Below are positions 5,746-14,335 of a stretch of 41,275 nucleotides of DNA, piece by piece. Below the pieces are notes generated by a model. It ran no database searches and was not told where the DNA came from. It worked only from the letters and a program-made list of their open reading frames with translations. Location of the stretch: assembly GCA_003538975.1 (NCBI GenBank), contig DPQQ01000010.1:334064-375338 (forward strand), given 5' to 3'. The DNA is from Clostridiales bacterium. Lineage in GTDB: Bacteria; Bacillota; Clostridia; Christensenellales; Borkfalkiaceae. The translations under genes were made by a program, and so were the position numbers. Positions within the stretch are counted from its first letter, which is position 1. Every line of letters begins with the position of its first letter.

Positions 5746-8407
5746 AAAGAAAGAACTTCAGAATTCAAATATAAAAAAGGCAATAGATAATTCGTTTAAG
5801 GAAGGCGTTCAGGAACTTCTTTCTAAGGTCAAAAGCGATTCTGCGGAAGGAAAAACGTTAAGACAAGCGCTCGAAGAAAAGCTTGCTTCGCTTAAAGCTC
5901 CCGAAATTGCGGTTAAAGAAGAAAAGTCCGACACCGCCGCCGAAACCGTAAAACCCGTCGAAGAAGCGAAAAAGGAAACGGTTAAGGAAGTTAATGAAAC
6001 GGTTTTTTCCAAAAAGACGGAAAAGGAAGAGAAAGTTTCCGAAAAGCAGACGGAAAAAACAGTCGAAGAAAATAAGGAAGCTTTAAAGCCCGAAACTCCG
6101 GTAGAAGCGAAGCCTGAAAAAAATCAGGAAAAGAAAGAAAAGTCTGAACCCGCTTCCGAACCCGTAAAACCCGAAAAGGAAGTTAAGCAGGCAGAAGAAA
6201 AGAAGCCGGAAGAAAGAAAGCTCGCGAGCTTTATCGTAAGAAGAGAGGGTGCATACGTAGACCCAACCCGCCAGAAAAAGAACGACAAGCCGCAGGGCGG
6301 ATACAGAAAAGAATACGTAAATCCCGACGCAGGAAACGGCAAGGGCAACCGTCCTTATAAACCCGCAAACGGCGGACAGAACGGTCAGAACAAGTCTTTT
6401 GACAGACCTAAAGTATTCACCGCTCCGGTAGCAGCGGCTCCGTTCAACAAGGATTCGAAGAATTCTTACGGACAGAAGAAAAAAAATTCGGGTGAAAAGT
6501 CTTACGAAGACAAGAGAGTTCTCAACAAGAGAGCGTTGATTAAAAACAACGTTTCGATAGAAGATTTCGACGAAGATAAGTCGGGATACAGAAAGGCGAG
6601 ATTCAAAAAGAACAAACAAAAGGAAGAAACGCCTGTAGTAAAAATAGAAAAGGCGGTTATCACTTCCGAAATTATTCCTATAAAAGTTCTGAGCGAAAAG
6701 CTCGGTATTTCGGCAATCGAAATCACGAAGAGACTCTTTAAAGAAGGAATAATGAAGACTATAAACGATTCGATAGATTACGATACCGCGGGATTCATTG
6801 CGGCGGATCTCGGAATAGAACTTGAACTTAAACTCGAAAAGACGGCGGAAGACAAACTTTCCGAAATTTTCGGCGATAACGTTCCGGAAGACGAAGCAAA
6901 GCTTGTTAAGCGTCCTCCAGTAGTTACGGTTATGGGACACGTAGATCACGGTAAAACGTCGCTTCTCGACAGAATCAGAAAGACTAACGTTACGAGCGGC
7001 GAAGCCGGCGGCATAACTCAGCATATCGGCGCATATCAGGTAACTCTTGGCGGAAAGACGATAACATTCCTCGATACTCCCGGACACGAAGCGTTTACCG
7101 CTATGAGAGCGAGAGGCGCGCAGTGTACCGATATAGCCGTTCTCGTAGTAGCTGCGGACGACGGCATAATGCCTCAGACTATCGAAGCTATTCACCATGC
7201 GAAAGCTGCGGGCGTTTCGATAATCGTAGCGGTAAACAAAATAGATAAAGCCGAAGCTAATATCGAAAGAATAAAAACTCAGCTCACCGAACACGACATC
7301 CTTATCGAAGAATGGGGCGGGGACGTAATGCTTTGTCCCGTTTCGGCAAAGACCGGTCAGGGTATCGAGGAACTTCTGGAATCCATAAACCTTCTTGCTG
7401 ATATCAAAGATCTTAAAGCTAATCCCGACCGGAAAGCAAAGGGCGTCGTTATCGAAGCGAAGCTTGATCCGAACAGAGGTTCGATAGCTACCGTACTTAT
7501 TCAGAACGGTACTCTCAAGGTTGGCGATTCGATCGTCGTCGGCACCGTTACCGGTAAGGTAAGAGCGATGAGCGACGATAAAGGCAGAAAAATTTCTTCC
7601 GCAGGTCCGTCGGTTCCCGTTTCTATCATGGGACTTGACGACGTTCCGAACGCGGGCGACACTTTATATGCGGTAGAACAGGCAAACCTTACCAAGCTCG
7701 TTGCCGAAGAAAGAAAGAACAAAGAAAAAGAAGAACGTATAAAGCAGGCTTCGAAAGTTACGCTCGACGATCTTTTCAGTAAGATCGAAGACGGTCAGGT
7801 AAAAACTTTGAACATCGTTGTAAAAGCCGACGTAAAAGGCTCGGCGGAAGCCGTTAAATCGTCGTTTGAAAAGCTTTCGACCGACGAAGTGAAGGTAAAC
7901 GTTATTCACTCGGGCGTAGGCGCAATAAACGAATCGGATATAATGCTTGCGGATTCGTCGAACGCTATTATCATCGGTTTCAACGTAAGACCGGATTCCA
8001 ACGCAAAACAAACCGCGGAAAGAGCCGGAGTCGATATAAAACTTTACAGAGTAATATACGAAGCAATCGAAGATATTCAGAAAGCTATGAAGGGTATGCT
8101 CGCTCCCAAGTATAAAGAAACTTATATGGGCAAAGCGGAAGTCAGAGAAACCTTCAAAATTACGGGCGTCGGCATGGTTGCCGGTTGCTACGTTGTGGAC
8201 GGAAAGATCGTCAGAAACGGCAAACTTCGTATTTATCGCGACAATGTAATGATTTGCGAAGGCAACGTATTACAGCTTAAACGTTTCAAAGACGACGTAA
8301 AAGAAGTCGCTCAGGGTTATGAATGCGGTATTTCGATTGAAAATTTCAACGATATCAAGAACGACGACTTTATCGAATGTTACGTTATAGAAGAAGTAAA
8401 TAATTAA
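5738..8407 (+). CDS. infB: Translation initiation factor IF-2
   Basis: IF-2 is the GTPase that recruits initiator tRNA and joins the ribosomal subunits. Of 889 residues, about 20-165 are a low-complexity Lys/Glu/Val-rich region, followed by a Gly/Asn/Lys-rich stretch to about 250. An IF2_N domain lies near 312-365 (IIPIKVLSEKLGISAIEIT). The GTPase domain starts near 395: G1 GHVDHGKT at about 400-407, G3 DTPGHEAF, G4 NKID. Beta-barrel domains and the C-terminal tRNA-binding domain follow. The long charged N-terminus explains the size. It is the largest gene of the operon, 12 nt before rbfA. Confidence 0.97.
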   Translation: MAEKKELQNSNIKKAIDNSFKEGVQELLSKVKSDSAEGKTLRQALEEKLASLKAPEIAVKEEKSDTAAETVKPVEEAKKETVKEVNETVFSKKTEKEEKVSEKQTEKTVEENKEALKPETPVEAKPEKNQEKKEKSEPASEPVKPEKEVKQAEEKKPEERKLASFIVRREGAYVDPTRQKKNDKPQGGYRKEYVNPDAGNGKGNRPYKPANGGQNGQNKSFDRPKVFTAPVAAAPFNKDSKNSYGQKKKNSGEKSYEDKRVLNKRALIKNNVSIEDFDEDKSGYRKARFKKNKQKEETPVVKIEKAVITSEIIPIKVLSEKLGISAIEITKRLFKEGIMKTINDSIDYDTAGFIAADLGIELELKLEKTAEDKLSEIFGDNVPEDEAKLVKRPPVVTVMGHVDHGKTSLLDRIRKTNVTSGEAGGITQHIGAYQVTLGGKTITFLDTPGHEAFTAMRARGAQCTDIAVLVVAADDGIMPQTIEAIHHAKAAGVSIIVAVNKIDKAEANIERIKTQLTEHDILIEEWGGDVMLCPVSAKTGQGIEELLESINLLADIKDLKANPDRKAKGVVIEAKLDPNRGSIATVLIQNGTLKVGDSIVVGTVTGKVRAMSDDKGRKISSAGPSVPVSIMGLDDVPNAGDTLYAVEQANLTKLVAEERKNKEKEERIKQASKVTLDDLFSKIEDGQVKTLNIVVKADVKGSAEAVKSSFEKLSTDEVKVNVIHSGVGAINESDIMLADSSNAIIIGFNVRPDSNAKQTAERAGVDIKLYRVIYEAIEDIQKAMKGMLAPKYKETYMGKAEVRETFKITGVGMVAGCYVVDGKIVRNGKLRIYRDNVMICEGNVLQLKRFKDDVKEVAQGYECGISIENFNDIKNDDFIECYVIEEVNN

Positions 8408-8418
8408 AAGGTGTTACA

Positions 8419-8778
8419 ATGAAACCCGCAAGAACGGAAAGAATGGCGTCGGAACTTCAGAAAGCTCTTTATGAAGTTATTACGCGTAAGATCAAAAATC
8501 CGCTTATAACCGAAATGTTCTCGATAACGAGAGTGGAAGTAAGTAAAGATCTTTCTTATGCTAAAGTTTATATAAGCGTTTTTTCGGCCGATCCCGTCAA
8601 AAAGAAAATTACGTTTGACGAAATTAAAAAATCGTCCAAAGAAATAAGATACGAACTTGCAAAAGAAATCCGTGCGAGAATCGTTCCCGAACTCGACTTC
8701 GAACAGGACGATTCTATTGCATACGGCGATAAAATGGAAAAACTTTTCCTTAAAATAGAAGGTAAAGACAAAAATTGA
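8419..8778 (+). CDS. rbfA: Ribosome-binding factor A
   Basis: RbfA is a cold-shock assembly factor that binds the 30S subunit near 16S helix 1. The 119-residue protein is a single KH-like domain. Recognisable features are the start RTERMASELQKALYEVITRKIKNP, the strand LSYAKVYISVFSAD, and ELAKEIRARIVPELDFEQDDSI near the C-terminus, which matches the family's RxxPxLxFxxDxS. Start ATG 8419 has AAAGGTG upstream. It follows infB as in nearly all bacteria. Confidence 0.95.
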   Translation: MKPARTERMASELQKALYEVITRKIKNPLITEMFSITRVEVSKDLSYAKVYISVFSADPVKKKITFDEIKKSSKEIRYELAKEIRARIVPELDFEQDDSIAYGDKMEKLFLKIEGKDKN

Positions 8779-8861
8779 TATTTTATCCGAATATGCGGTA
8801 AAGGTAAATCCGTTCAGCGGTTTATCGGCGGATTCGGACAAGCTTATCACAAACCGAACTT

Positions 8862-9818
8862 ATGAATAAAAATCTTAAAATTTCCGAAATAAAAGACGAA
8901 CTCTTAAAATCGTCGAGTTTTGCGATAATCTGCCACACGCGTCCCGACGGAGACGCGATAGGCAGCTCTTCGGCATTAAAAAAAGGACTTATATCCATAG
9001 GAAAGCGTGCGGACGTTTTCTGTGAGGATCCTGTTCCCGAAAAGTTTTCGTATCTCGGCGTTATAAACGACTATTCTTCCGAAATAAAAGGAGAATACGA
9101 CGCTTACGTCGCTGTTGATTGCGCCGACGAAGCGAGACTCGGCTTTCTTTCGGAAATTTTTTGTAAAAAAAGAAATACTTTCAATATAGATCATCACGTT
9201 TCGAACACGAGATACGCAAAGTTCAATTATGTTTTCGATAATTCTTCGAATGCCGAAAATATTTACGATTTATTAAAAGCTATCGGTGTTAATATAACGA
9301 AGGACATAGCGATGTGTCTTATGACCGGAATTTGTACCGATACGGGCAATTTTTCGCATAAAAACGTTACGGAAAGATCTCTTTCGGTTTCTTCAGATCT
9401 CGTAAAATGCGGAGCCGATCTCAATCTTATTTATAACGAAACTTTCGTTAAACAATCCAAAAACAGAGCGAAGCTCTTTTCGATGTTTTCGGGAAATCTA
9501 AGATATTTCCTTGACGACAGACTTTGCATAGGCATTATAACCAAAGAAATGTTCGATAAAAGCGGCGCAGGCAGAGACGATACGGAAGGTTTTATAGATT
9601 TCGCATTATCGATCGATTGCGTCGGCGTTGCCGTTTCCGTAATGGAAGTCGGAGATAAAAAATATAAAATAAGTTTCCGCTCGAAAGAACTCGACGTGAA
9701 TGAAATCGCGGGAGTTTTCGGCGGAGGCGGGCATGTTCTCGCAAGCGGATGTATGATTTGCGGGTATTTGGAAGACGTTATAGACAGAATAGTTTTTGCC
9801 GTAAAACAGCGTATCTGA
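8862..9818 (+). CDS. nrnA: DHH/DHHA1 phosphoesterase (NrnA-like oligoribonuclease/pAp phosphatase)
   Basis: A 318-residue DHH-superfamily phosphoesterase. HTRPDGDAIGSS near the N-terminus and the catalytic IDHH at residues 109-112 bind two divalent metals; DTGNFSHKNVT is another conserved block. The C-terminal DHHA1 domain ends with FGGGGHVLASG. NrnA removes short RNA oligonucleotides and dephosphorylates pAp; which activity dominates here cannot be told from sequence. nrnA lies between rbfA and truB in many Firmicutes. No clear ribosome site precedes ATG 8862. The 83-nt gap before it has stops in this frame at 8799 and 8805, so no longer start is available beyond them. Confidence 0.9.
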   Translation: MNKNLKISEIKDELLKSSSFAIICHTRPDGDAIGSSSALKKGLISIGKRADVFCEDPVPEKFSYLGVINDYSSEIKGEYDAYVAVDCADEARLGFLSEIFCKKRNTFNIDHHVSNTRYAKFNYVFDNSSNAENIYDLLKAIGVNITKDIAMCLMTGICTDTGNFSHKNVTERSLSVSSDLVKCGADLNLIYNETFVKQSKNRAKLFSMFSGNLRYFLDDRLCIGIITKEMFDKSGAGRDDTEGFIDFALSIDCVGVAVSVMEVGDKKYKISFRSKELDVNEIAGVFGGGGHVLASGCMICGYLEDVIDRIVFAVKQRI

Positions 9819-9848
9819 AATTAAACTAAAATAAGAAAAACAGGAATT

Positions 9849-10721
9849 ATGAACGGGTTTGTAAATATTATAAAACCGCAGGGCATGACTTCTGCTTTGT
9901 GCGTTATGCTCTGTCGTAAAAAACTTACAAAACAATTCGGCAAGACTAAACTCGGTCATATGGGGACTCTTGATCCTATGGCGAGCGGAGTTCTTCCGAT
10001 GGGGATAAATCAGTCGAGCAGGCTTTTCGATTATCTTCTGGATAAAACAAAAGTTTACGTCGCGACGTTTAAATTCGGATACGAAACCGATACTCTCGAC
10101 GAAACGGGAACTGTAATCGACAGCGGATACAGAACGCCGACCGAAGAAGAAATCGAAAACGTTCTTTCCGGATTTATAGGGGAGATAGATCAGATACCTC
10201 CGAAGTATTCCGCGAAATGCGTAATGGGTAAGCGCGGATACGAACTTGCAAGGCGCGGTGTGGATTTTACGCTCGAGCCTAAAAAGGTTACGATTATCGA
10301 TCTGAAACTTATAGAAAAAACGAGCGATGACGAATTCGTCTTTTATATAAAATGTAAGGGCGGAACTTATGTCAGATCTATCGGAAGAGATATTGCTTAC
10401 ACTCTTGAAACAAAGGCTACTATGACGGCTTTAGACAGGGTAGAGGCGGGAATATTCAAAGAATCTTCCGCCGTAACGCTCGATGACTTTATGGAGGCCG
10501 ACGACGTTACCGAATTTATAATTCCGTCCGACGACGTTTTATCGTTCGATAAACTTGTTTTAGAAAAGGACGTCGCGCAGAGAATACTCGACGGTTACTT
10601 TATAGACGAGATTTTATATCCCGACGGAACGTACAGGGTGTATTCCGAAAACACATTCTGGGGAGTCGGTATAGTTAACGAAAAAAAACTGAAAATAGTA
10701 ACTTATGTCAGAGATATTTAG
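9849..10721 (+). CDS. truB: tRNA pseudouridine(55) synthase
   Basis: TruB makes pseudouridine 55 in the T-loop of tRNAs and acts as a tRNA chaperone. The catalytic motif GHMGTLDPMASGVLPMG holds the nucleophile D42. Other family marks are FGYETDTLDETG, QIPPKYSAKCVMGKRGYELAR and CKGGTYVRSIGRDI. The 290-residue length is normal, with a degenerate C-terminal PUA-like tail. Start ATG 9849 is preceded by AGGA. Confidence 0.95.
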   Translation: MNGFVNIIKPQGMTSALCVMLCRKKLTKQFGKTKLGHMGTLDPMASGVLPMGINQSSRLFDYLLDKTKVYVATFKFGYETDTLDETGTVIDSGYRTPTEEEIENVLSGFIGEIDQIPPKYSAKCVMGKRGYELARRGVDFTLEPKKVTIIDLKLIEKTSDDEFVFYIKCKGGTYVRSIGRDIAYTLETKATMTALDRVEAGIFKESSAVTLDDFMEADDVTEFIIPSDDVLSFDKLVLEKDVAQRILDGYFIDEILYPDGTYRVYSENTFWGVGIVNEKKLKIVTYVRDI

Positions 10722-10751
10722 TATAAAAATAACCAGTAATTTATTATTAAA

Positions 10752-11501
10752 ATGAAAGATTGCATTTTAGCTCTCGGTTTTTTTGATTCCGTACATATCG
10801 GACACAAAAAAATAATTGAAGAAACGATTCTTTTATCAAAAAAATTTAATGCCGTTCCCGCGGTTTTGCTTATGGAGGGCGATCTGAATTTTTTCACGGG
10901 TAAAACTACGGGACTTATATTTACGCCGGACGAACGTCGTGAAATTTTTTCGGATTCTGGTATAAAAGAGATTGTTTCCTTTAAGCTTTCGAAAGAATTT
11001 CTGGACCGCTCGAAAAGCGAATTTCTGAAAACACTGAAAAACGATTATAACGTAAAAGGTTTTGTTTGCGGAAACGATTTTACATTCGGTAAGAACGCCG
11101 AAGGGAACGTTGATTATCTTAAAAAATATTGCTCTGATAACGATCTCGGACTTTCCGTTATAGAGGACGTTACCGCTAAAGGGAAAAGAGTTTCTACGAG
11201 AGATATAAAAAAGCTGCTTTTATGCGGAGATGTAGAGAATGCAAACGCCGAACTTTCGTTCCCGTTTTATTATACGGTTAAAGATATTTTCGTAAAAAAC
11301 GGCGAAACAGCTTTATTTTTCGACTATATTAAAATTGTTTTATATAGCGGCTTATACGACGCGTATTTTTTAAGGGACGGGGTAAAGTATTTTATAAAAG
11401 TATCGTTTAACGGAAGCGACCATATGATGACCGTTGTATCCGGGGATGTATCTGAACTTAAAATAGGCGATAAAATTTTTATAACCGGAAAAGTATCTTA
11501 A
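10752..11501 (+). CDS. ribF: RibF-like FMN adenylyltransferase with degenerate riboflavin-kinase half
   Basis: Bifunctional RibF (about 310 residues) phosphorylates riboflavin and adenylates FMN to FAD. Here the N-terminal nucleotidyltransferase half is clear: GFFDSVHIGH with H15 and H18, VCGNDFTFGKNAEGNVDYL, and VSTRDIKKLL near 155-165. The protein is only 249 residues. The C-terminal 70 residues resemble the end of a riboflavin-kinase barrel (GLYDAYFLRDGVKYFIKVSFNG) but lack the GRTIGFPTAN motif that binds ATP/Mg and riboflavin. FAD synthesis is therefore likely, and riboflavin kinase activity unlikely. It follows truB as in Firmicutes. No ribosome site is evident before ATG 10752. Confidence 0.85.
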   Translation: MKDCILALGFFDSVHIGHKKIIEETILLSKKFNAVPAVLLMEGDLNFFTGKTTGLIFTPDERREIFSDSGIKEIVSFKLSKEFLDRSKSEFLKTLKNDYNVKGFVCGNDFTFGKNAEGNVDYLKKYCSDNDLGLSVIEDVTAKGKRVSTRDIKKLLLCGDVENANAELSFPFYYTVKDIFVKNGETALFFDYIKIVLYSGLYDAYFLRDGVKYFIKVSFNGSDHMMTVVSGDVSELKIGDKIFITGKVS

Positions 11502-11512
11502 AAGGTGACTAT

Positions 11513-12400
11513 ATGATTAAATTCGGACCGAGCGGCAATTCGGCGAGTTTTTTCGATGAAGGTTTTAAAACCGGACTCGAATCTGCCGAATGGACTAAAA
11601 AACGCGGACTCGATTGTTTTGAATATTCTTTCGGCAGAGGCGTTAATATTTCGAAAGAAACGGCGATTAAATTAGGCGAATCGTTTAAAAAAGCGGACGT
11701 AGAATTATCCGTTCACGCTCCGTATTTTATCAATTTTGCCAATCCCGACGACGAAATGGCGGCTAAATCTTACGGGTACGTTTTATCATCCGCTGCGGCT
11801 GCCGTATATATGCAGGCAGGCAGAATAGTTTTTCATCCGGCGGCTCAAGGTAAAATGCAGCGCGACGAAGCCGTTTCTCTCACCGAAAAAAGATTGGAAA
11901 TTTTACGCGACAAAATATACGAAAACGGTTTTGAAAATATAAAATTCTGTCCCGAAACGATGGGAAAACTCGCCCAGATAGGCACTGTGGAAGAGATAAC
12001 CGAGTTTTGCAAACTTGATAAAATTTTTTATCCATGCGTGGACTTCGGTCACGTCAACGCGAGAGAACAAGGCTCGCTCAGAACCGACGACGGTTTTGCC
12101 GAAATTCTTGACTATATGATAAAAAATCTCGGATACGAAAAAGTAAACGACATGCACGTGCATTTTTCGAAAATAGAGTATGGAAAAAAAGGTGAAATCC
12201 GCCATCTTACTTTTGAAGACAATATTTATGGGCCGGAGTTCGAGCCGCTTGCAAAGGCTCTGATAAAATTCGATCTTCATCCGTATATTGTGTGCGAGTC
12301 GGCGGGAACGCAGGCGGAAGACGCTCTGTATATGAAAATGTCTTACGAAAATTTACTTAAAACTGTAAATTTATCGGCAAAACTAATAAAAAATAATTGA
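11513..12400 (+). CDS. Endonuclease IV-like TIM-barrel protein
   Basis: A 295-residue AP-endonuclease family 2 TIM barrel. Metal-ligand blocks of endonuclease IV are recognisable in order: VHAPY (His), FHPAA (His), CPETMGK (Glu), CVDFGHVNAR (Asp and His), HVHFSKIEYG (His), EIRHL (His) and CESAG (Glu). The usual DRH triplet reads IRH, so one zinc-ligand Asp is replaced, with a Glu one residue earlier. Endonuclease IV cuts DNA 5' to abasic sites; a sugar-phosphate isomerase-like role cannot be excluded. Ribosome site AAAGGTG; 11 nt after ribF, so probably the last gene of this operon. Confidence 0.8.
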   Translation: MIKFGPSGNSASFFDEGFKTGLESAEWTKKRGLDCFEYSFGRGVNISKETAIKLGESFKKADVELSVHAPYFINFANPDDEMAAKSYGYVLSSAAAAVYMQAGRIVFHPAAQGKMQRDEAVSLTEKRLEILRDKIYENGFENIKFCPETMGKLAQIGTVEEITEFCKLDKIFYPCVDFGHVNAREQGSLRTDDGFAEILDYMIKNLGYEKVNDMHVHFSKIEYGKKGEIRHLTFEDNIYGPEFEPLAKALIKFDLHPYIVCESAGTQAEDALYMKMSYENLLKTVNLSAKLIKNN

Positions 12401-12456
12401 ATTTAAGATATTTTAGCCGCTTTAGCGTATTATAGTATTTTTTTATTTTAGATATA

Positions 12457-12485
12457 TTGACACACGCTTAAAGATTTGCTACAAT
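12457..12485 (+). promoter_or_regulatory. Strong sigma-A promoter for pepP-efp
   Basis: TTGACA (12457-12462), 17-nt spacer, TACAAT (12480-12485): a perfect -35 and a -10 with one mismatch. The predicted leader to ATG 12563 is about 70 nt. Confidence 0.88.
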
Positions 12486-12509
12486 ATATAGTAGATTTAC
12501 AGAGTTTTG

Positions 12510-12526
12510 AAGGCGTTTTTCGCCTT
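12510..12526 (+). promoter_or_regulatory. Hairpin in the aminopeptidase P leader
   Basis: AAGGCG (12510-12515) pairs with CGCCTT (12521-12526) around a T5 loop, about 20 nt into the transcript. Only two T follow before AAGTTTT, so it is at best a weak terminator. It could be an attenuation or mRNA-stability element. Confidence 0.4.
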
Positions 12527-12562
12527 TTAAGTTTTAATTCCGTAATTTTAAAGGACAATATT

Positions 12563-13606
12563 ATGAACGAGAATTTTTACGAACTCAAAAACAATCAGGC
12601 TTATTATTTCACGGACGAAATAAACAGATATTACTTTACCGGTCTTAAAACGACGGACGGCAATCTTATAATCAAAGGGAATGAAAAGACTCTATATATA
12701 GACAGCAGATATTATTCTTACGCAAAAGAATTTCTTGAAGGAAAGTGCAACGTAGTTTTATTCAAGAATTACGAAGAATTTTTCGAAGCTCTTAAAAATC
12801 AGGGTGTAGATGAACTGTTTGTAGACTATACCGTTATGACTGTAGCTGAGTACGAACAGATTTTATCTCACGGTTTCAAGGTTTCGGACTGCACAAAAGA
12901 ACTTACCGGAGTAAAGATTGTAAAATCGGATAAAGAAATCGAATATATTCAGAAGGCTTGCGACATAGCTTTCGAAGCATATCAGAAGACTTTGCCGTTT
13001 ATTAAAGAAGGCGTTACCGAAGCGTATGTGAGAGACGTTCTCGAGGACAATATGAAAAAGCTCGGCGCGTCGGGGACAAGCTTCGACACGATAGTGGCTT
13101 TCGGTAAAAACGCCGCCGTTCCTCATCACGAGACTTCGGACGCTAAACTCGAAAATAATCAATGCATCCTTATGGATTTCGGCTGTAAATACAAAGGATA
13201 TTGTTCCGATATTACGAGAATGATGTTCTTGGGAACTCCCGATGATAAGTTTATGACCGCTTACGAAGCCGTATTAAAAGCCAACGTAACCGCGGAAGAA
13301 AAAATCGAAAAGGGAATGACCGGCATCGCCGCGGATAAAATTGCGAGAGACATTCTTGACGAAAGCGGCTATAAAGGATTATTCACGCACTCTTTGGGAC
13401 ACGGCGTAGGACTTTATATACATGAATTTCCGAGACTATCGCCTAAATCCGGAGATACTTTAGAGAACGGAATGTGCTTTACCGTAGAACCGGGCGTATA
13501 TTTAGACGGGGAATTCGGTATAAGAATAGAAGATTCTCTTTATATGAAGAACGGAAAAGCCGTCAGATTTTTCAGAGACGATAAAAACCTTACGATATTA
13601 AAATAA
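12563..13606 (+). CDS. pepP: M24 family Xaa-Pro aminopeptidase
   Basis: A cytoplasmic metallopeptidase that removes the first residue from peptides with proline second. The 347 residues comprise an N-terminal creatinase-like domain (YYFTDEINRYYFTGLKTTDG...) and a pita-bread catalytic domain. Metal ligands are visible as MDFGCKYKGYCSDITR (two Asp), HSLGHGVGLYIHE (His), CFTVEPGVYL (Glu) and GIRIEDSLY (Glu). ATG 12563 is chosen over in-frame starts up to 12476 because AAAGGA lies just upstream and the earlier region holds the promoter and leader hairpin. The aminopeptidase P then efp order is common in Clostridia. Confidence 0.93.
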   Translation: MNENFYELKNNQAYYFTDEINRYYFTGLKTTDGNLIIKGNEKTLYIDSRYYSYAKEFLEGKCNVVLFKNYEEFFEALKNQGVDELFVDYTVMTVAEYEQILSHGFKVSDCTKELTGVKIVKSDKEIEYIQKACDIAFEAYQKTLPFIKEGVTEAYVRDVLEDNMKKLGASGTSFDTIVAFGKNAAVPHHETSDAKLENNQCILMDFGCKYKGYCSDITRMMFLGTPDDKFMTAYEAVLKANVTAEEKIEKGMTGIAADKIARDILDESGYKGLFTHSLGHGVGLYIHEFPRLSPKSGDTLENGMCFTVEPGVYLDGEFGIRIEDSLYMKNGKAVRFFRDDKNLTILK

Positions 13607-13644
13607 AAATTTTAAGATAAAACAAAGATAAAAAGGAGAAATTT

Positions 13645-14205
13645 ATGATTTCAGCAGGCGAATTCAGAAAAGGCGTTACTTTCGAATACGAAAATAACAT
13701 TTATACGATCGTAGACTTTCAGCACGTTAAACCCGGAAAGGGAGCGGCGTTCGTAAGAACTAAAATGAAAAACATCGTAACCGGAGCGGTTCTCGAAAAA
13801 ACCTGGAACCCGACCGAAAAGGTTCAGGAAGCTACGATTACTACGAGAAATATGACTTATTCGTATTCCGACGGAGAACTTTACTACTTCATGGACGACG
13901 AATACAATCTTACTCCGTTAAACTACGATCAGGTATCCGACGCTCTTAAATGGATTAAAGAAAACGATCCCGTCGTTGTTAAATCGTATAAGGGAGTTGC
14001 GTTCTCGGTAGAATGCGAAAACTTCGTAGTATTGCAGGTAACTCAGGCCGATCCTTCGGTTAAGGGTAACACGGCAACCAACGTTATGAAGGACGCCGTT
14101 GTAGAAACCGGAACGAAAATTCAGGTTCCCATGTTCGTTGAAGAGGGCGAGTATATCAGAATCGATACGAGAACCGGCGAATATATGGAAAGAGTAAAGA
14201 AATAA
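13645..14205 (+). CDS. efp: Elongation factor P
   Basis: EF-P relieves ribosome stalling at polyproline stretches. The 186-residue, three-domain protein starts MISAGEFRKG and carries K32 in KPGKGAAFVR at the tip that contacts the peptidyl-transferase centre; lysine here is the usual modification site in many bacteria. The C-terminus has TGTKIQVPMFVEEGEYIRIDTRTGEY, the standard domain III end. It has a very good ribosome site (AAAAGGAG) and a clear terminator 10 nt after the stop. Modification enzymes are not in this window. Confidence 0.97.
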   Translation: MISAGEFRKGVTFEYENNIYTIVDFQHVKPGKGAAFVRTKMKNIVTGAVLEKTWNPTEKVQEATITTRNMTYSYSDGELYYFMDDEYNLTPLNYDQVSDALKWIKENDPVVVKSYKGVAFSVECENFVVLQVTQADPSVKGNTATNVMKDAVVETGTKIQVPMFVEEGEYIRIDTRTGEYMERVKK

Positions 14206-14214
14206 ACAAAAGTC

Positions 14215-14244
14215 GCCCACTGTTTTTGGTGGGCTTTTCTTTTA
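14215..14244 (+). terminator. Intrinsic terminator after efp
   Basis: GCCCAC (14215-14220) pairs with GTGGGC (14229-14234) around an 8-nt loop, followed by TTTTCTTTTA. It closes the pepP-efp operon. Confidence 0.88.
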
Positions 14245-14335
14245 TTCAGTGATTTTCAGATTGTTTTAATAGTATTTATGTGTGATATAAATGTTTTGGA
14301 CAATCTTTTAACAGTTGAAATAACGGAGTTTAAAA

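Noticed and set aside
5795..6235. Lys/Glu/Val-rich near-repeats at the start of infB as possible repeat DNA or transfer.
   Set aside because: A charged low-complexity N-terminus is normal for bacterial IF-2.
6083..7294. A 403-residue open frame on the minus strand opposite infB.
   Set aside because: It is a shadow of the infB codon pattern; the protein is low-complexity Arg/Phe/Tyr with no domain, and it has no ribosome site.
8774..8868. Possible small ORF between rbfA and nrnA reading DILSEYAVKVNPFSG.
   Set aside because: It has no start codon with a ribosome site and no similarity to anything known.
12476..12562. Longer in-frame start for aminopeptidase P, adding 29 residues.
   Set aside because: The region holds the -10 box and a leader hairpin, and the extension has no family similarity; ATG 12563 has a ribosome site.
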